In this document: positions 1 to 7,709 of the stretch, in pieces
Position numbering within the stretch: position 1 is the first letter of the stretch
Layout of the letters: each line of letters starts with the position of its first letter
Assembly: GCF_011753055.1 (NCBI RefSeq)
Contig: NZ_VWWJ01000022.1
Span: forward strand, 1-64,000
DNA from: Burkholderia sp. Ax-1719
GTDB lineage: Bacteria; Pseudomonadota; Gammaproteobacteria; Burkholderiales; Burkholderiaceae
Direction of reading: 5' to 3'
Length of the DNA stretch: 64,000 nt
Made by a program: the position numbers and the translations under genes
Notes under the pieces: model-generated
Told to the model about the DNA's origin: nothing
Databases searched by the model: none
The model's input: the letters and a program-made list of their open reading frames with translations, nothing else

Positions 1-179
1 CCCACCGCACCCCCGATCACCGCACCCGTGCTGCCGCCGACCGCGCCGCCCAGCGCAGCGCCCGCGACACCGCCGAGCGCGCCGCCCAGCGCGTTGTTCA
101 TGTCGCCGGCCATGGCAGGCAACGAAACCGCTGCGGCCAGCGCCGCAATCGCAACCATCGGGATGAATTTCTTCGACAT
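1..179 (-). CDS. Glycine-zipper secreted/outer-membrane protein (C-terminus outside window)
   Basis: The reverse strand reads MSKKFIPMVAIAALAAAVSLP followed by AMAGDMNNALGG, then repeated GGALGG/GGAVGG units that run off the left edge. Lys-Lys plus a hydrophobic stretch ending in AMA is a classical Sec signal peptide, with cleavage expected after AMA near residue 24. The alternating Gly/Ala/Val pattern is a glycine zipper, as in small outer-membrane or membrane-inserting proteins. About 59 residues are visible. An in-frame ATG at 191 would add four residues (MGSS); neither start has a clear Shine-Dalgarno sequence, and a TGA closes the frame just above it. Function is not known. Confidence 0.75.
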   Translation of the reverse strand, partial: MSKKFIPMVAIAALAAAVSLPAMAGDMNNALGGALGGVAGAALGGAVGGSTGAVIGGAV

Positions 180-420
180 GGAGGAGCCCATTCATTTTTA
201 AGATGGAGCGGAGTATAGCGGGCAATCTGAAAGGCTTCTGTAACGCCGGCAGAGGCGGGGGGTAAGAGGTGTAACAAAATGATCCCAAACCTTCCGATGC
301 GCGTGAGAGAGCGTTGCGGCGAGTGAGAAAGTCTTGCCGATTGGCGGGTCTCCGGAGGTTCCGAGCGCCTTGCCGTCCCCATTTCCTATGGCTTCCAGGA
401 CAATTCCTACGTGTGCTAAC

Positions 421-436
421 CTGTATATATATACAG
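421..436. promoter_or_regulatory. Perfect LexA-type SOS box
   Basis: CTGTATATATATACAG is an exact 16-bp palindrome matching the proteobacterial LexA consensus CTGT-N8-ACAG with the preferred alternating TA core. It ends 40 bp before the ATG at 477, a normal operator position. Seen in sequence: the palindrome and its position. Known: LexA binds this consensus in beta- and gammaproteobacteria. Inferred: SOS control of the downstream gene. Confidence 0.8.
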
Positions 437-476
437 TACTCGGCGCGCCGAATGGACCGGAAAGCAGGACGCAATC

Positions 477-803
477 ATGGGACGGAATCATCGTCATTTC
501 CCGCCGCTCACCGCGGCGGAGCTAGCCGATATTTACGACCGGCACCCGCTGCCTGTTGTTTTGCGGCTGCTTTGGGAGATTCACCGGCTGCGCTCGACCG
601 TTCGCCGGGCGAACCAGATTCGCCTGATGATCGGCACGCGCGTGGGGTCGGCCAATACGCCGGCGGGCATCTGGGAGCGCTTCGAGCAGGATCTGGACGC
701 CGAGCCCTGTCTTACCGATCCGCTAACGCCGCGACAGAAGGGACTACTGCATGAAGGCGAGCCGGAAGGGCGATTGCGGCGACGCAGGCGTAATGGGGAC
801 TAA
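477..803 (+). CDS. Unknown small basic protein, probably SOS-regulated
   Basis: 108 residues beginning MGRNHRHFPPLTAAELADIY and ending in the Arg-rich tail LRRRRRNGD. AGGA lies about 8 nt before the ATG. The middle (LPVVLRLLWEIHRLRSTVRR) looks like an amphipathic helix followed by basic residues. There is no signal peptide or membrane segment, so it is probably cytoplasmic and may bind nucleic acid. I do not recognise the family. The notable context is the perfect LexA box 40 bp upstream, which suggests induction by DNA damage. The gene stands alone, with no obvious partner downstream in the same operon. Confidence 0.75.
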   Translation: MGRNHRHFPPLTAAELADIYDRHPLPVVLRLLWEIHRLRSTVRRANQIRLMIGTRVGSANTPAGIWERFEQDLDAEPCLTDPLTPRQKGLLHEGEPEGRLRRRRRNGD

Positions 804-957
804 TCGATCGGGCAAGAAAGGCGGGAACAAGAGGTAGTCTGAAGGCAAACGTGAAGGAAGCCGTAGGGTTCATAGAAATTTGGCTGTAAGTGCCCCTTGT
901 TACAGTCATCGCAGGCGTCGTGCCTTCGGTGGCAGTTAAAACAAGAGCGATCAACTC

Positions 958-1839
958 ATGCTGACAGCCCGCGCGTTCCGGCCCTTCAAATTATTCGCGT
1001 TGTTCCTGACGCCACTTTTCGCGCTGCTCCTCGCCACGCCCGCGTGGGCCTTCCAGACGCGTATCGTCTCGATCCCGAGCGCGGCCATGCATCGCGCGTT
1101 CGATGCAACCGTCGTGCTTCCCGACGATTACGCTCGCAGCAGCAGCGCGGCGCGCTTTCCGGTCATTTATGTGCTGCACGGCTCAGGCGGCAATTACGCC
1201 GACTGGACTTCGAACACGCAGATCGGCAAGCTCGCGGATCGTTATCACGTGATGCTCGTGATGCCCGACGGCGGCCACGAAAGCTGGTACATCGACAGTC
1301 CCTTCGATACCGCGAGCCGCTACGAAACCTATGTGGGCACCGAGGTCGTCTCGTATATCGACGCGCATTTCCGCACGCTTGCCACGCGCCAGACGCGCGC
1401 GATTACGGGCTTGAGCATGGGCGGCTTCGGCGCGCTGCGCATCGCGCTCGATCACCCCGAGGCGTTTGGCGCGGCGGGCAGCATCAGCGGGGCGGTCGAT
1501 CCGCGTAATTGCGAGGATGAACCGGGCATCGACCGCATCTTCGGCAATCCCGCACGTCATGCCGATTTCTGGACGCGCAACGCCATTGTCGAAGGCGCGA
1601 ACAGCTTCGAGCAGGCGCATATCGCGCTGACGATCGATTGCGGCGTGAACGATTCATTCGTGCAGTCCAACCGCACGTTGCACGAAAAGCTCATCGCGCT
1701 AGGCGTGCCGCACGATTACGCGGAGCGGCCTGGCGGCCATACGTGGTCGTACTGGTCCAACGCCATCCGTTATCAGGTGCTGTTTTTTGCCACCTCGTTC
1801 CAGCACAACGGTTGGCATCCGGCTACGCACCAGGCGTAA
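958..1839 (+). CDS. Secreted alpha/beta-hydrolase esterase (esterase D / S-formylglutathione hydrolase-like family)
   Basis: 293 residues. The N-terminus has a basic start, a long hydrophobic core and a PAWAF site, consistent with Sec export and cleavage near residue 31. The body carries the oxyanion-region motif VIYVLHGSGG (about 69-78), the nucleophile elbow GLSMGGFGAL with Ser153, an acidic DCGVND segment and the catalytic His in PGGHTW near residue 260. This is the complete triad of the PF00756 esterase family. The export signal argues against a cytoplasmic formylglutathione hydrolase and for a periplasmic or secreted acyl esterase of the tributyrin-esterase type; the substrate cannot be read from sequence. 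It is followed by an intrinsic terminator, so it is probably monocistronic. Confidence 0.85.
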   Translation: MLTARAFRPFKLFALFLTPLFALLLATPAWAFQTRIVSIPSAAMHRAFDATVVLPDDYARSSSAARFPVIYVLHGSGGNYADWTSNTQIGKLADRYHVMLVMPDGGHESWYIDSPFDTASRYETYVGTEVVSYIDAHFRTLATRQTRAITGLSMGGFGALRIALDHPEAFGAAGSISGAVDPRNCEDEPGIDRIFGNPARHADFWTRNAIVEGANSFEQAHIALTIDCGVNDSFVQSNRTLHEKLIALGVPHDYAERPGGHTWSYWSNAIRYQVLFFATSFQHNGWHPATHQA

Positions 1840-1898
1840 CGCGCTCATGCGCGGGCATGATTCGCATGCCTGATTAATATCGCCGGTTTGTGGTTGCA

Positions 1899-1923
1899 GG
1901 CTCGCGCAATGCGAGCCTTTTTT
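1899..1923 (+). terminator. Intrinsic terminator after the esterase gene
   Basis: GGCTCGC-GCAAT-GCGAGCC forms a perfect 7-bp GC stem with a 5-nt loop, followed directly by six T residues. Confidence 0.9.
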
Positions 1924-2078
1924 CTTTTTCGCTCCCATCTGCGCACCTTTTTCAGCCGCCTGTGGCACATCGATTGCGCTTTCGATGGCGTTCGTGCGGC
2001 GCGTCATCGGCGCTGCCGCATGTCGACAAACGGATCGCAATTGGATCGCCAACGGATCGTTTTCCAAGGAGCGCAATC

Positions 2079-2435
2079 ATGAATTCCACCCTCAAGGCAG
2101 TGACGTTGTCTCTCGCGATGGCCGTGTCCGGCGCGGCGTTCGCCGCGGGTGCAGCCGGTGGCACGGGTGGCACGGGCAGCGGCGGTAGTTCGGGCAGCAT
2201 GGGCGGCAGCAACGGCGTAGGCGCGGGCGGCGGCAATACGCAAGGCGCGGCAGGCGTGGTGCCGGACAGCAATCGCAACAGCAAGAACATGAAGGGCTAC
2301 GGCACCAGCGGCTACGGCTCGCCGGGCACGACGGGCGTGGGCGGCGGCCAGGGCGCGGGAACGGGCGCCACGCCCAGTCGCGCACCGTCGACGATGCCGG
2401 GATCGCAGCAGTCATCGCCTGATTCAAGCCAATAA
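2079..2435 (+). CDS. Small secreted Gly/Ser-rich protein
   Basis: 118 residues. AAGGAG lies 7 nt before this ATG, which decides the start even though the frame is open further upstream. Residues 1-22 (MNSTLKAVTLSLAMAV then SGAAFA) form a Sec signal peptide. The mature part is low-complexity Gly/Ser/Thr sequence (GGTGGTGSGGSSGSMGG) with a short DSNRNSKNMKGYGTSGYG segment in the middle. Similar small Gly-rich exported proteins are common in Burkholderiales and have no known function. It begins a run of small envelope/stress-type genes reaching 3784. Confidence 0.75.
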   Translation: MNSTLKAVTLSLAMAVSGAAFAAGAAGGTGGTGSGGSSGSMGGSNGVGAGGGNTQGAAGVVPDSNRNSKNMKGYGTSGYGSPGTTGVGGGQGAGTGATPSRAPSTMPGSQQSSPDSSQ

Positions 2436-2610
2436 GTCATCGCGGCAGGCGCGGCGCAGCGTCCTGAAATCCGCGTTGCGCCGCACCTGTTGACCTCGGG
2501 CATCGCACTTGCTCAAGGGGTTGAACGTGATTGAACAGACGCAGGCGGCGTGATTGCCGTCGCGCGATTGCAAATGTTGTGGCCAGGCAGTCATGGCCCG
2601 GGATACCGAT

Positions 2611-2919
2611 ATGAATATCCACTACAGCAACGATCCGCCTCAATTCGACGGCGCGAATCTGCAGTTGCACTTCGTCGCCGAAGTGGATGGCGAGGCGCTC
2701 GATTGCGCCATTACGGCGGAGGCGCTGGAAGATCACTTTGGCGCGCAATCGGCGCTTGAAGGGCCGTTGCGCGAAGCATTCGCGCGCGGACAATCGCGCA
2801 TTCACGCGGTCTGCACGCGCGCCATCGAACAGCGCGGAGGCGCGGTGGTGCTGCACAGCGGCCGGTTCCGCGCGCCGGATGTACTCAACGTACGCGACAT
2901 ACCCGACGCTCTGCATTGA
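2611..2919 (+). CDS. DUF1488 family protein
   Basis: About 102 residues starting MNIHYSNDPPQFDGANLQLH. The pattern (FVAEVDGEALDCAITAEALEDHF in the middle, then an Arg/Ala helix) fits DUF1488, a small cytoplasmic family of unknown function widespread in Burkholderia. GGGA lies about 7 nt upstream of this ATG. An in-frame ATG at 2593 (MARDTDMNIH) with AGGCA upstream is an equal alternative. It sits 19 bp before the next gene and is probably co-transcribed with it. Confidence 0.75.
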   Translation: MNIHYSNDPPQFDGANLQLHFVAEVDGEALDCAITAEALEDHFGAQSALEGPLREAFARGQSRIHAVCTRAIEQRGGAVVLHSGRFRAPDVLNVRDIPDALH

Positions 2920-2938
2920 GCATCGAGGAGGTCACATC

Positions 2939-3517
2939 ATGTCTCTGATCGTAGCGAGCCGTTTCACGACCTTCAATGACGCCGAAGCGGCGATGGACAA
3001 GTTGCACAACAACGGATTCGTCGATGAGGACGTGTCGCTGTTCTACGTCAATCCGGGTGGCCAGCACGCGCGCTTTCCGGTCGGCGGCGACCGTTTCACC
3101 GATCCGCAATCGCGTTGGGCTTCGCTTGGCGCAGGAGCGGGAGCGGCGGCGGGCGCGCTGGTTGGCGTGATTCTCGCCATCGTGCTTTCGCTCCTCTTTT
3201 TACGTTCGCTGCTCGTGCTGGCGGTCGCCGCCGGTGTGGGCGCCTACGTGGGCACGCTCGCGGGCGCGCTGTGGCAGACGCGAGGCGGCGGCCGTGGGCA
3301 TCGTCCCGATATCGGCCATGACCCCGACGGCACGCCTGCCGCGCGCGAATCGGGTGTGCTGGTGGCTGTGCACGTGAGTCCCGGGACCGAGCAGCAGGCC
3401 GCACAAGTGCTGGGCGCGGCGGGCGGCCGGGAAATCGAACGCGCCGACGGGCGCTGGCAGGACGGTCATTGGTCCGATTTCGACCCGACCCATACCGTTG
3501 AGCCGCTGCAACGCTGA
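2939..3517 (+). CDS. Membrane protein with YflT-like stress domain and glycine-zipper helices
   Basis: 192 residues, strong GAGGAGG ribosome site. The N-terminus (SRFTTFNDAEAAMDKLHNNG) has the sequence-to-address-helix pattern of the general-stress YflT/DUF1269-type domain. Residues of about 60-105 form two membrane passes with small-residue packing (GAGAGAAAGALVGVIL, then LLFLRSLLVLAVAAGVGAYVG). The C-terminus (GVLVAVHVSPGTEQQAAQVL) is a second alpha/beta element of the kind used in such proteins for self-association. The likely role is envelope stress response, by family resemblance only. It is grouped with DUF1488 and UPF0391 genes. Confidence 0.7.
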   Translation: MSLIVASRFTTFNDAEAAMDKLHNNGFVDEDVSLFYVNPGGQHARFPVGGDRFTDPQSRWASLGAGAGAAAGALVGVILAIVLSLLFLRSLLVLAVAAGVGAYVGTLAGALWQTRGGGRGHRPDIGHDPDGTPAARESGVLVAVHVSPGTEQQAAQVLGAAGGREIERADGRWQDGHWSDFDPTHTVEPLQR

Positions 3518-3619
3518 ATGTTTTTCGAACTGTTTTCGACTGAGCTGTTTTGCTTTTCAATGCCGCGTGCGCGCGGCGCCTGACTTTAACCCGGGCTGAA
3601 CCGGAGACTGGAGGACGTC

Positions 3620-3784
3620 ATGCTTCAATACGCAGTCATTTTCTTCATCATCGCAATCATCGCCGCCGTATTCGGCTTCGGCGGCATCGCGGCGGGTGCG
3701 GCATCGATTGCCAAGATCCTGTTCTTCATTTTCCTCGTGGTGTTTCTCGTCACCTTGTTGCTGGGCGTCGTGCGGCGAGGCTGA
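3620..3784 (+). CDS. UPF0391 (DUF1328, YtjA-like) small membrane protein
   Basis: A 54-residue gene with two hydrophobic helices: MLQYAVIFFIIAIIAAVFGF, a short GGIAAGAASIAK turn, then ILFFIFLVVFLVTLLLG and the basic end VVRRG. This layout matches the UPF0391/YtjA family exactly in length and motif. GGAG (3611-3614) lies about 5 nt before the ATG. These proteins sit in the inner membrane and are commonly found among stress-induced genes; their biochemical role is unknown. A strong hairpin terminator follows. Confidence 0.85.
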   Translation: MLQYAVIFFIIAIIAAVFGFGGIAAGAASIAKILFFIFLVVFLVTLLLGVVRRG

Positions 3785-3816
3785 TGCGCTAGTACCGCGT
3801 AACCAGTCTCACGATA

Positions 3817-3850
3817 AAAACGGCCCGCGCATGACGGCGCGGGCCGTTTT
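3817..3850. terminator. Bidirectional intrinsic terminator
   Basis: AAAACGGCCCGCGC and GCGCGGGCCGTTTT form a perfect 14-bp stem flanked by A and T runs. It can stop transcription from both the UPF0391 gene (+) and the SDR gene (-). Confidence 0.9.
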
Positions 3851-3895
3851 TCGTTCGATAGAACCCGTGGTATTAATAAGGATGACGTAGGGACG

Positions 3896-4690
3896 TCAGG
3901 CGATCGTGTCCACCACGCCGCCATCGACGCGCAGCGCCGCGCCCGTGGTCGCCGAAGCCTCTTTGGAGCATGCGTACACCACCATGTTCGCCACTTCTTC
4001 CACACTCGCCGCGCGTTGGATGATGGAAGACGAGCGATGCTCGCGCACGAAAGCGGCCGCCACTTCCTCTGCGCTCTTGCCCGTTCTTGCGACTTCGTCC
4101 TTGAGCATCGCTTCCACGCCGTCGGAAAGCGTCGGGCCGGGCAGCACCGAATTTACCGTCACGCCGGTGCCGGCAAGCCGTTTGGCGAGACCGCGCGCTA
4201 CAGCGAGTTGCGCGGTCTTGGTCATGCCGTAGTGAATCATGTCGGCCGGAATATTCAGCCCCGATTCCGATGAGATGAATACAATGCGGCCCCAACCTTG
4301 TTTCGCCATCGCCTCGGCGTAAGCGCGCGAGAGCCGCACGCCCGACATCACGTTGGTTTCGAAGAAACGCAGCCATTCGCTGTCGGGAATCTCGAAGAAG
4401 TCCTGCTGCTTGAACACGCCCAGATTGTTCACCAGGATATCCACCTTCGGATAAGCCTTCACCAGCGCCGCGCATCCCGCCTCGTTCGACAGATCGCCAA
4501 CGAAACCCTGCACCTGCGCGCCGGACACGGCCGCGCGCACCGCGGCTTCGGCGTCGCGCACGTTGCCCTCATGGCGGCTGCTCACAATCACTTTCGCGCC
4601 CGTGCCCGCTAGCCCTTTGGCGATGGCCAGACCGATGCCCGCGGCCGAACCGGTAACGAGCGCAAGTTTTCCCGACAAGTCGATTTTCAT
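3896..4690 (-). CDS. SDR-family NAD(P)-dependent oxidoreductase
   Basis: 264 residues from MKIDLSGKLALVTGSAAGIG, with GGAG about 8 nt upstream; the longer in-frame extension lacks a site. The Rossmann motif TGSAAGIG (13-20), the structural VNNLG (88-91, a variant of NNAG), Ser near 140 and the catalytic Y154-GMT-K158 are all present. The C-terminus GAALRVDGGVVDTIA is typical of classical SDRs of the FabG type. The substrate is unknown. It diverges from the MFS gene at 4828, and the 137 bp between them hold two copies of a motif also found before the TetR gene at 8915, so both may be controlled by that regulator. Confidence 0.85.
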   Translation of the reverse strand: MKIDLSGKLALVTGSAAGIGLAIAKGLAGTGAKVIVSSRHEGNVRDAEAAVRAAVSGAQVQGFVGDLSNEAGCAALVKAYPKVDILVNNLGVFKQQDFFEIPDSEWLRFFETNVMSGVRLSRAYAEAMAKQGWGRIVFISSESGLNIPADMIHYGMTKTAQLAVARGLAKRLAGTGVTVNSVLPGPTLSDGVEAMLKDEVARTGKSAEEVAAAFVREHRSSSIIQRAASVEEVANMVVYACSKEASATTGAALRVDGGVVDTIA

Positions 4691-4766
4691 GCTGGCTCCA
4701 GTCTCGTGAAGAACGGGCAGTGTACTGCGCGTGCCGTATCGCTGCACTCAAGGCTTGCGTTTTGTG

Positions 4767-4810
4767 TCAATCGATATAGAATGCGTCTGTATTGTATCGA
4801 TTGATATAGA
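4767..4810. promoter_or_regulatory. Paired operator-like repeats between SDR and MFS genes
   Basis: TCAATCGATATAGAATGCG begins at 4767, and TCGATTGATATAGAACGCG begins at 4797. They match at 16 of 19 positions and lie exactly 30 bp apart, about three helical turns. A third copy is found at 8951-8969 just before a TetR-family gene. The second copy ends within 20 bp of the MFS start codon. Inferred: binding sites of that TetR regulator. Confidence 0.6.
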
Positions 4811-4827
4811 ACGCGAGGAAAGCAAAC

Positions 4828-6057
4828 ATGTCGGCGACTCCTTCCACCCTTGGCGTGCGCGCGCCTGATCGGCTCGATACGCAGGCGCTGTTCGCGACGC
4901 TCGCGGGTCTGTGTGGCAGTTTCGTCGCGATTGGGCTCGCGCGTTTCGCGTACACGCCGCTGATTCCGTCATTGATCCAGGCGCATTGGTTCACGGCCTC
5001 GCAGGCGGTTACGCTGGGTGCGGCCAATTTCGCGGGCTATTTGCTGGGCGCGTTGCTCGGGCGTCCCATCGCACACCTGCTCGGCAATCGTCTTGCGTTG
5101 CGCGGGCTCATGGCGACCGCCACGCTGGCGTTTTTTGCCTGTGCCTTTCCGCTCTCGATTGCGTGGTTCTTTGCGTGGCGGCTCGCTTCGGGCGTGGCGG
5201 GCGGAGCGATCATGGTGCTGGTGGCCACGTCGATCCTGCCGCATGTGCCGCCCGCGCGGCGCGGCTTCGTGAGCGGGATGATCTTTCTCGGTCTGGGGCT
5301 GGGCATCGCGGCGTCGGGCACCGCGATTCCCTGGTTGCTTCACTACGGCCTGCGCGTCACGTGGATGGGACTCGGCGCGATTGCGCTGTTGCTTACCGCA
5401 ATAAGCTGGTTCGGCTGGCCGCGCTCCGATGCGCCGGTGGCAACGGCTGCTCATGGCACAACACAGCATGGCCTTGCGAAACCCACCCGCGCGTTGCGGG
5501 TGCATTACGCGCAGTACGCTGCCAACGCGCTCGGGCTCGTACCGGCGATGGTGCTGCTCGTCGACTACGTGGCGCGCGGTCTGGGGCAGGGCGCGGCCAG
5601 CGGCGCGTATATCTGGGTGCTCTATGGCGTCGCGGCGATCGCAGGTCCGATCGTCTGTGGCCAGGTGGCGGATCGCATCGGTTTTCGTCTGACCTGGCGC
5701 TTTGCGCTGCTGGCTCAGGCAGCCGCGGTGGCCTTGCTGGCGCTGTCGAGCCACATGGCCGCAATTCTCACGGCAACCGTTGTACTGGGCGCTTTCACGC
5801 CGGGCGTCGTTCCGGTTGCGCTCGGCCGAATCCATGAACTGATCCCGCACGATCATCTGGAACAGCGCGCCGCGTGGAGCCGTGCTACGACGGCTTTTGC
5901 ATTGTTTCAGGCGTTGGGCGGCTATGGCTATTCGTATCTGTTTTCACATACGCACGAAAATTACGCGCTCATCTTCACCTGCGGAGCCGTTGCGCTGGCC
6001 TTGGCGTTCATCGTCGATCTGTTCATGAGCCGACGGTCAATCGAAACGGTCATGTAA
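4828..6057 (+). CDS. YbfB/YjiJ family MFS transporter
   Basis: 409 residues with about twelve predicted membrane helices. Signature parts include GSFVAIGLARFAYTPLIPSL near residue 30, the GAANFAGYLLGALLGRP loop near 75, and VPPARRGFVSGMIFLGLGLG near 145, all typical of the YbfB/YjiJ branch of the major facilitator superfamily. These are inner-membrane secondary transporters, usually efflux, with unknown natural substrates. The spacing GAGG-N8-ATG is good. It diverges from an SDR gene across a likely TetR-controlled region and ends at a terminator. Confidence 0.88.
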   Translation: MSATPSTLGVRAPDRLDTQALFATLAGLCGSFVAIGLARFAYTPLIPSLIQAHWFTASQAVTLGAANFAGYLLGALLGRPIAHLLGNRLALRGLMATATLAFFACAFPLSIAWFFAWRLASGVAGGAIMVLVATSILPHVPPARRGFVSGMIFLGLGLGIAASGTAIPWLLHYGLRVTWMGLGAIALLLTAISWFGWPRSDAPVATAAHGTTQHGLAKPTRALRVHYAQYAANALGLVPAMVLLVDYVARGLGQGAASGAYIWVLYGVAAIAGPIVCGQVADRIGFRLTWRFALLAQAAAVALLALSSHMAAILTATVVLGAFTPGVVPVALGRIHELIPHDHLEQRAAWSRATTAFALFQALGGYGYSYLFSHTHENYALIFTCGAVALALAFIVDLFMSRRSIETVM

Positions 6058-6083
6058 TTCGTATCACTGAATAAACGATAACA

Positions 6084-6117
6084 AACGCTCGTGTGCCTCG
6101 TGCACGCGGGCGTTTTT
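6084..6117 (+). terminator. Intrinsic terminator after the MFS gene
   Basis: AACGCTCGTGTGC and GCACGCGGGCGTT pair with two G-U/mismatch positions around a short loop and are followed by six T residues. Confidence 0.85.
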
Positions 6118-6238
6118 TCATGTCCAGATGTCACGCGCGAGTGAGGCATCGCCGAATCATCCGATGAATCGGGCAACGATGTCGTCATCGATCATCGCGA
6201 TTTCAGTCAACAGTGTGTTTCATTAAGTCGCATTGTAA

Positions 6239-6273
6239 CGCATAACTACGACTCATAGAATCGCAGTTATGCG
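6239..6273. promoter_or_regulatory. Inverted repeat, probable Rrf2 operator of the NDH-2-like gene
   Basis: CGCATAACT (6239-6247) and AGTTATGCG (6265-6273) are perfect 9-bp arms, 17 bp apart. Within this, ATAACTACGACTCAT (6242-6256) matches 13 of 15 positions of ATAACTCCGATTCAT found on the reverse strand at 8238-8252 before the rrf2 gene. Confidence 0.6.
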
Positions 6274-6353
6274 ATGCGGCAACGCAGCGCGTTTTTCCAG
6301 ATGCAGTAGTTCGATATCGATCGGGCTCACGCAACGATCTACAGGAGTGGAAC

Positions 6354-7559
6354 ATGTCGAAGCGAATTCTGATTGTCGGGGCCGGTTTTGCCGGTATGTG
6401 GAGCGCGTTGAGCGCGGCGCGTCTGATCGACGAGGCCGGTCGCGCCGATGTCGAAATCGCACTGATCGCGCCGGAGCCGCAACTGCATGTGCGCCCGCGT
6501 CTGTACGAGGAAGGCCCGGCAAACATGAAAGCGCCGCTCACGGAAATCTTCGATGCAGTGGGCGTGAAGTTCGTGCAGGGCACCGTCGACCAGATCCACA
6601 CCGATCGCCGAGAAGTGACGGGGCAGGATGCGCAAGGGCGCGCTTTCACGCTGGGTTACGACCGTCTCGTGCTGGCGACGGGCAGCAAGCTGTTCCGCCC
6701 CGAAATCGCGGGCCTTGCCGAACACGCGTTCAGCGTCGATCAGGTCGACGAGGCGGCGGCGCTCGAAACGCATATCCGTAATCTGGCGCAGCAGCCGGAT
6801 AGTCCTGCGCGCAACACCATCGTGGTGGCGGGCGGCGGCTTCACGGGCATCGAAACGGCTGCGGAAATGCCGGCGCGTCTGCGTGCCGCGCTCGGCCAGG
6901 ACGCGCAGGTGCGCGTCGTGGTGGTGGAGCGCAACGATGCGATCGGTCCCGATCTTGGCGCGGGCCCGCGTCCGGTGATCGAAACGGCGCTGCGTGAGTT
7001 GGGCGTGACGTCGCTGCTGGGCCAGGGCGTTGCGTCCGTCGACGCAAATGGCGTGACGACTGCCGACGGCACGCGCATCGAATCGAACACGGTGATCTGG
7101 ACGGCAGGCGTGCGCGCCAGCGCGTTGACCGCGCAGATTGCCGCGCCCCGCGATGCGGCAGGCCGTCTCTATGTGGACAGCAATCTGGCGGTCGAAGCCG
7201 TGCCCGGCGTGTACGCGACTGGCGACGTTGCCAGCGCGGCCACCGACGATGTGGGCAACCGTACGCTGATGTCGTGCCAGCACGCGATGAATCTGGGCCG
7301 CTCGGCAGGGCACAATGCAGCCGCCGATCTGCTCGGCCTTGAAACGATTGCCTATAGCCAGCCGAAATACGTGACCTGTCTCGATCTCGGTCCGTGGGGC
7401 GCAGTCTATACGGAAGGCTGGGAGCGCGAAGTGAAGCTGAGCGGCCAGGAGGCGAAGCAGCTCAAGCACCGCATCAACAGCGAATGGATCTATCCGCCGC
7501 GTGCGGATCGTGAAGAGGTGCTGGCGGCTGCCGATCCGCGCCGGATCGTGGTTGCTTGA
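6354..7559 (+). CDS. FAD-dependent NAD(P)H oxidoreductase, type II NADH dehydrogenase-like
   Basis: 401 residues. The FAD-binding Rossmann motif ILIVGAGFAGMWSA lies at the N-terminus, and a second GxGxxG-type motif (IVVAGGGFTGIETA, near 160) binds NAD(P)H. YDRLVLATGS and GVYATGDVA are the conserved ATG and GD motifs that contact FAD. No redox-active CxxxxC pair is present, so it is an NDH-2-type enzyme or related reductase rather than a disulfide reductase. There is no clear membrane helix; NDH-2 proteins are peripheral. ACAGGAG is upstream of the ATG. An inverted repeat shared with the rrf2 gene at 8220 suggests Rrf2 control. A terminator follows. Confidence 0.85.
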   Translation: MSKRILIVGAGFAGMWSALSAARLIDEAGRADVEIALIAPEPQLHVRPRLYEEGPANMKAPLTEIFDAVGVKFVQGTVDQIHTDRREVTGQDAQGRAFTLGYDRLVLATGSKLFRPEIAGLAEHAFSVDQVDEAAALETHIRNLAQQPDSPARNTIVVAGGGFTGIETAAEMPARLRAALGQDAQVRVVVVERNDAIGPDLGAGPRPVIETALRELGVTSLLGQGVASVDANGVTTADGTRIESNTVIWTAGVRASALTAQIAAPRDAAGRLYVDSNLAVEAVPGVYATGDVASAATDDVGNRTLMSCQHAMNLGRSAGHNAAADLLGLETIAYSQPKYVTCLDLGPWGAVYTEGWEREVKLSGQEAKQLKHRINSEWIYPPRADREEVLAAADPRRIVVA

Positions 7560-7589
7560 GCTGACGCGGCATATTGAAGTCGCAATGCG

Positions 7590-7622
7590 AAAGCAGGCTC
7601 TGAAAAGAGCCTGCTTTTTTTG
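7590..7622 (+). terminator. Intrinsic terminator after the oxidoreductase gene
   Basis: AAAGCAGGCTCT and AGAGCCTGCTTT form a perfect stem over a short GAAA-type loop, followed by a run of T. Confidence 0.93.
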
Positions 7623-7654
7623 CGCCCGCGTTTTATAGCGGGCTTAAAGCGAAT

Positions 7655-7709
7655 TCAAGCCTGATTCAAGCCGATATCAAGTTGATATCAAGCCGCTATC
7701 AAGCGCGAT
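7655..7709. repeat. Five imperfect 11-bp tandem repeats beginning TCAAG
   Basis: Units start at 7655, 7666, 7677, 7688 and 7699: TCAAGCCTGAT, TCAAGCCGATA, TCAAGTTGATA, TCAAGCCGCTA, TCAAGCGCGAT. The last unit contains the stop codon of the rrf2 gene (TCA 7699-7701 on the forward strand). The period is close to one helical turn. No function can be assigned; replication slippage or a protein-binding array are both possible. Confidence 0.7.

Noticed and set aside
2554..2610. Upstream extension of the DUF1488 gene with a CKCCGQ motif, like a small zinc knuckle
   Set aside because: It needs a TTG start without a ribosome site, and two better ATG starts lie inside.
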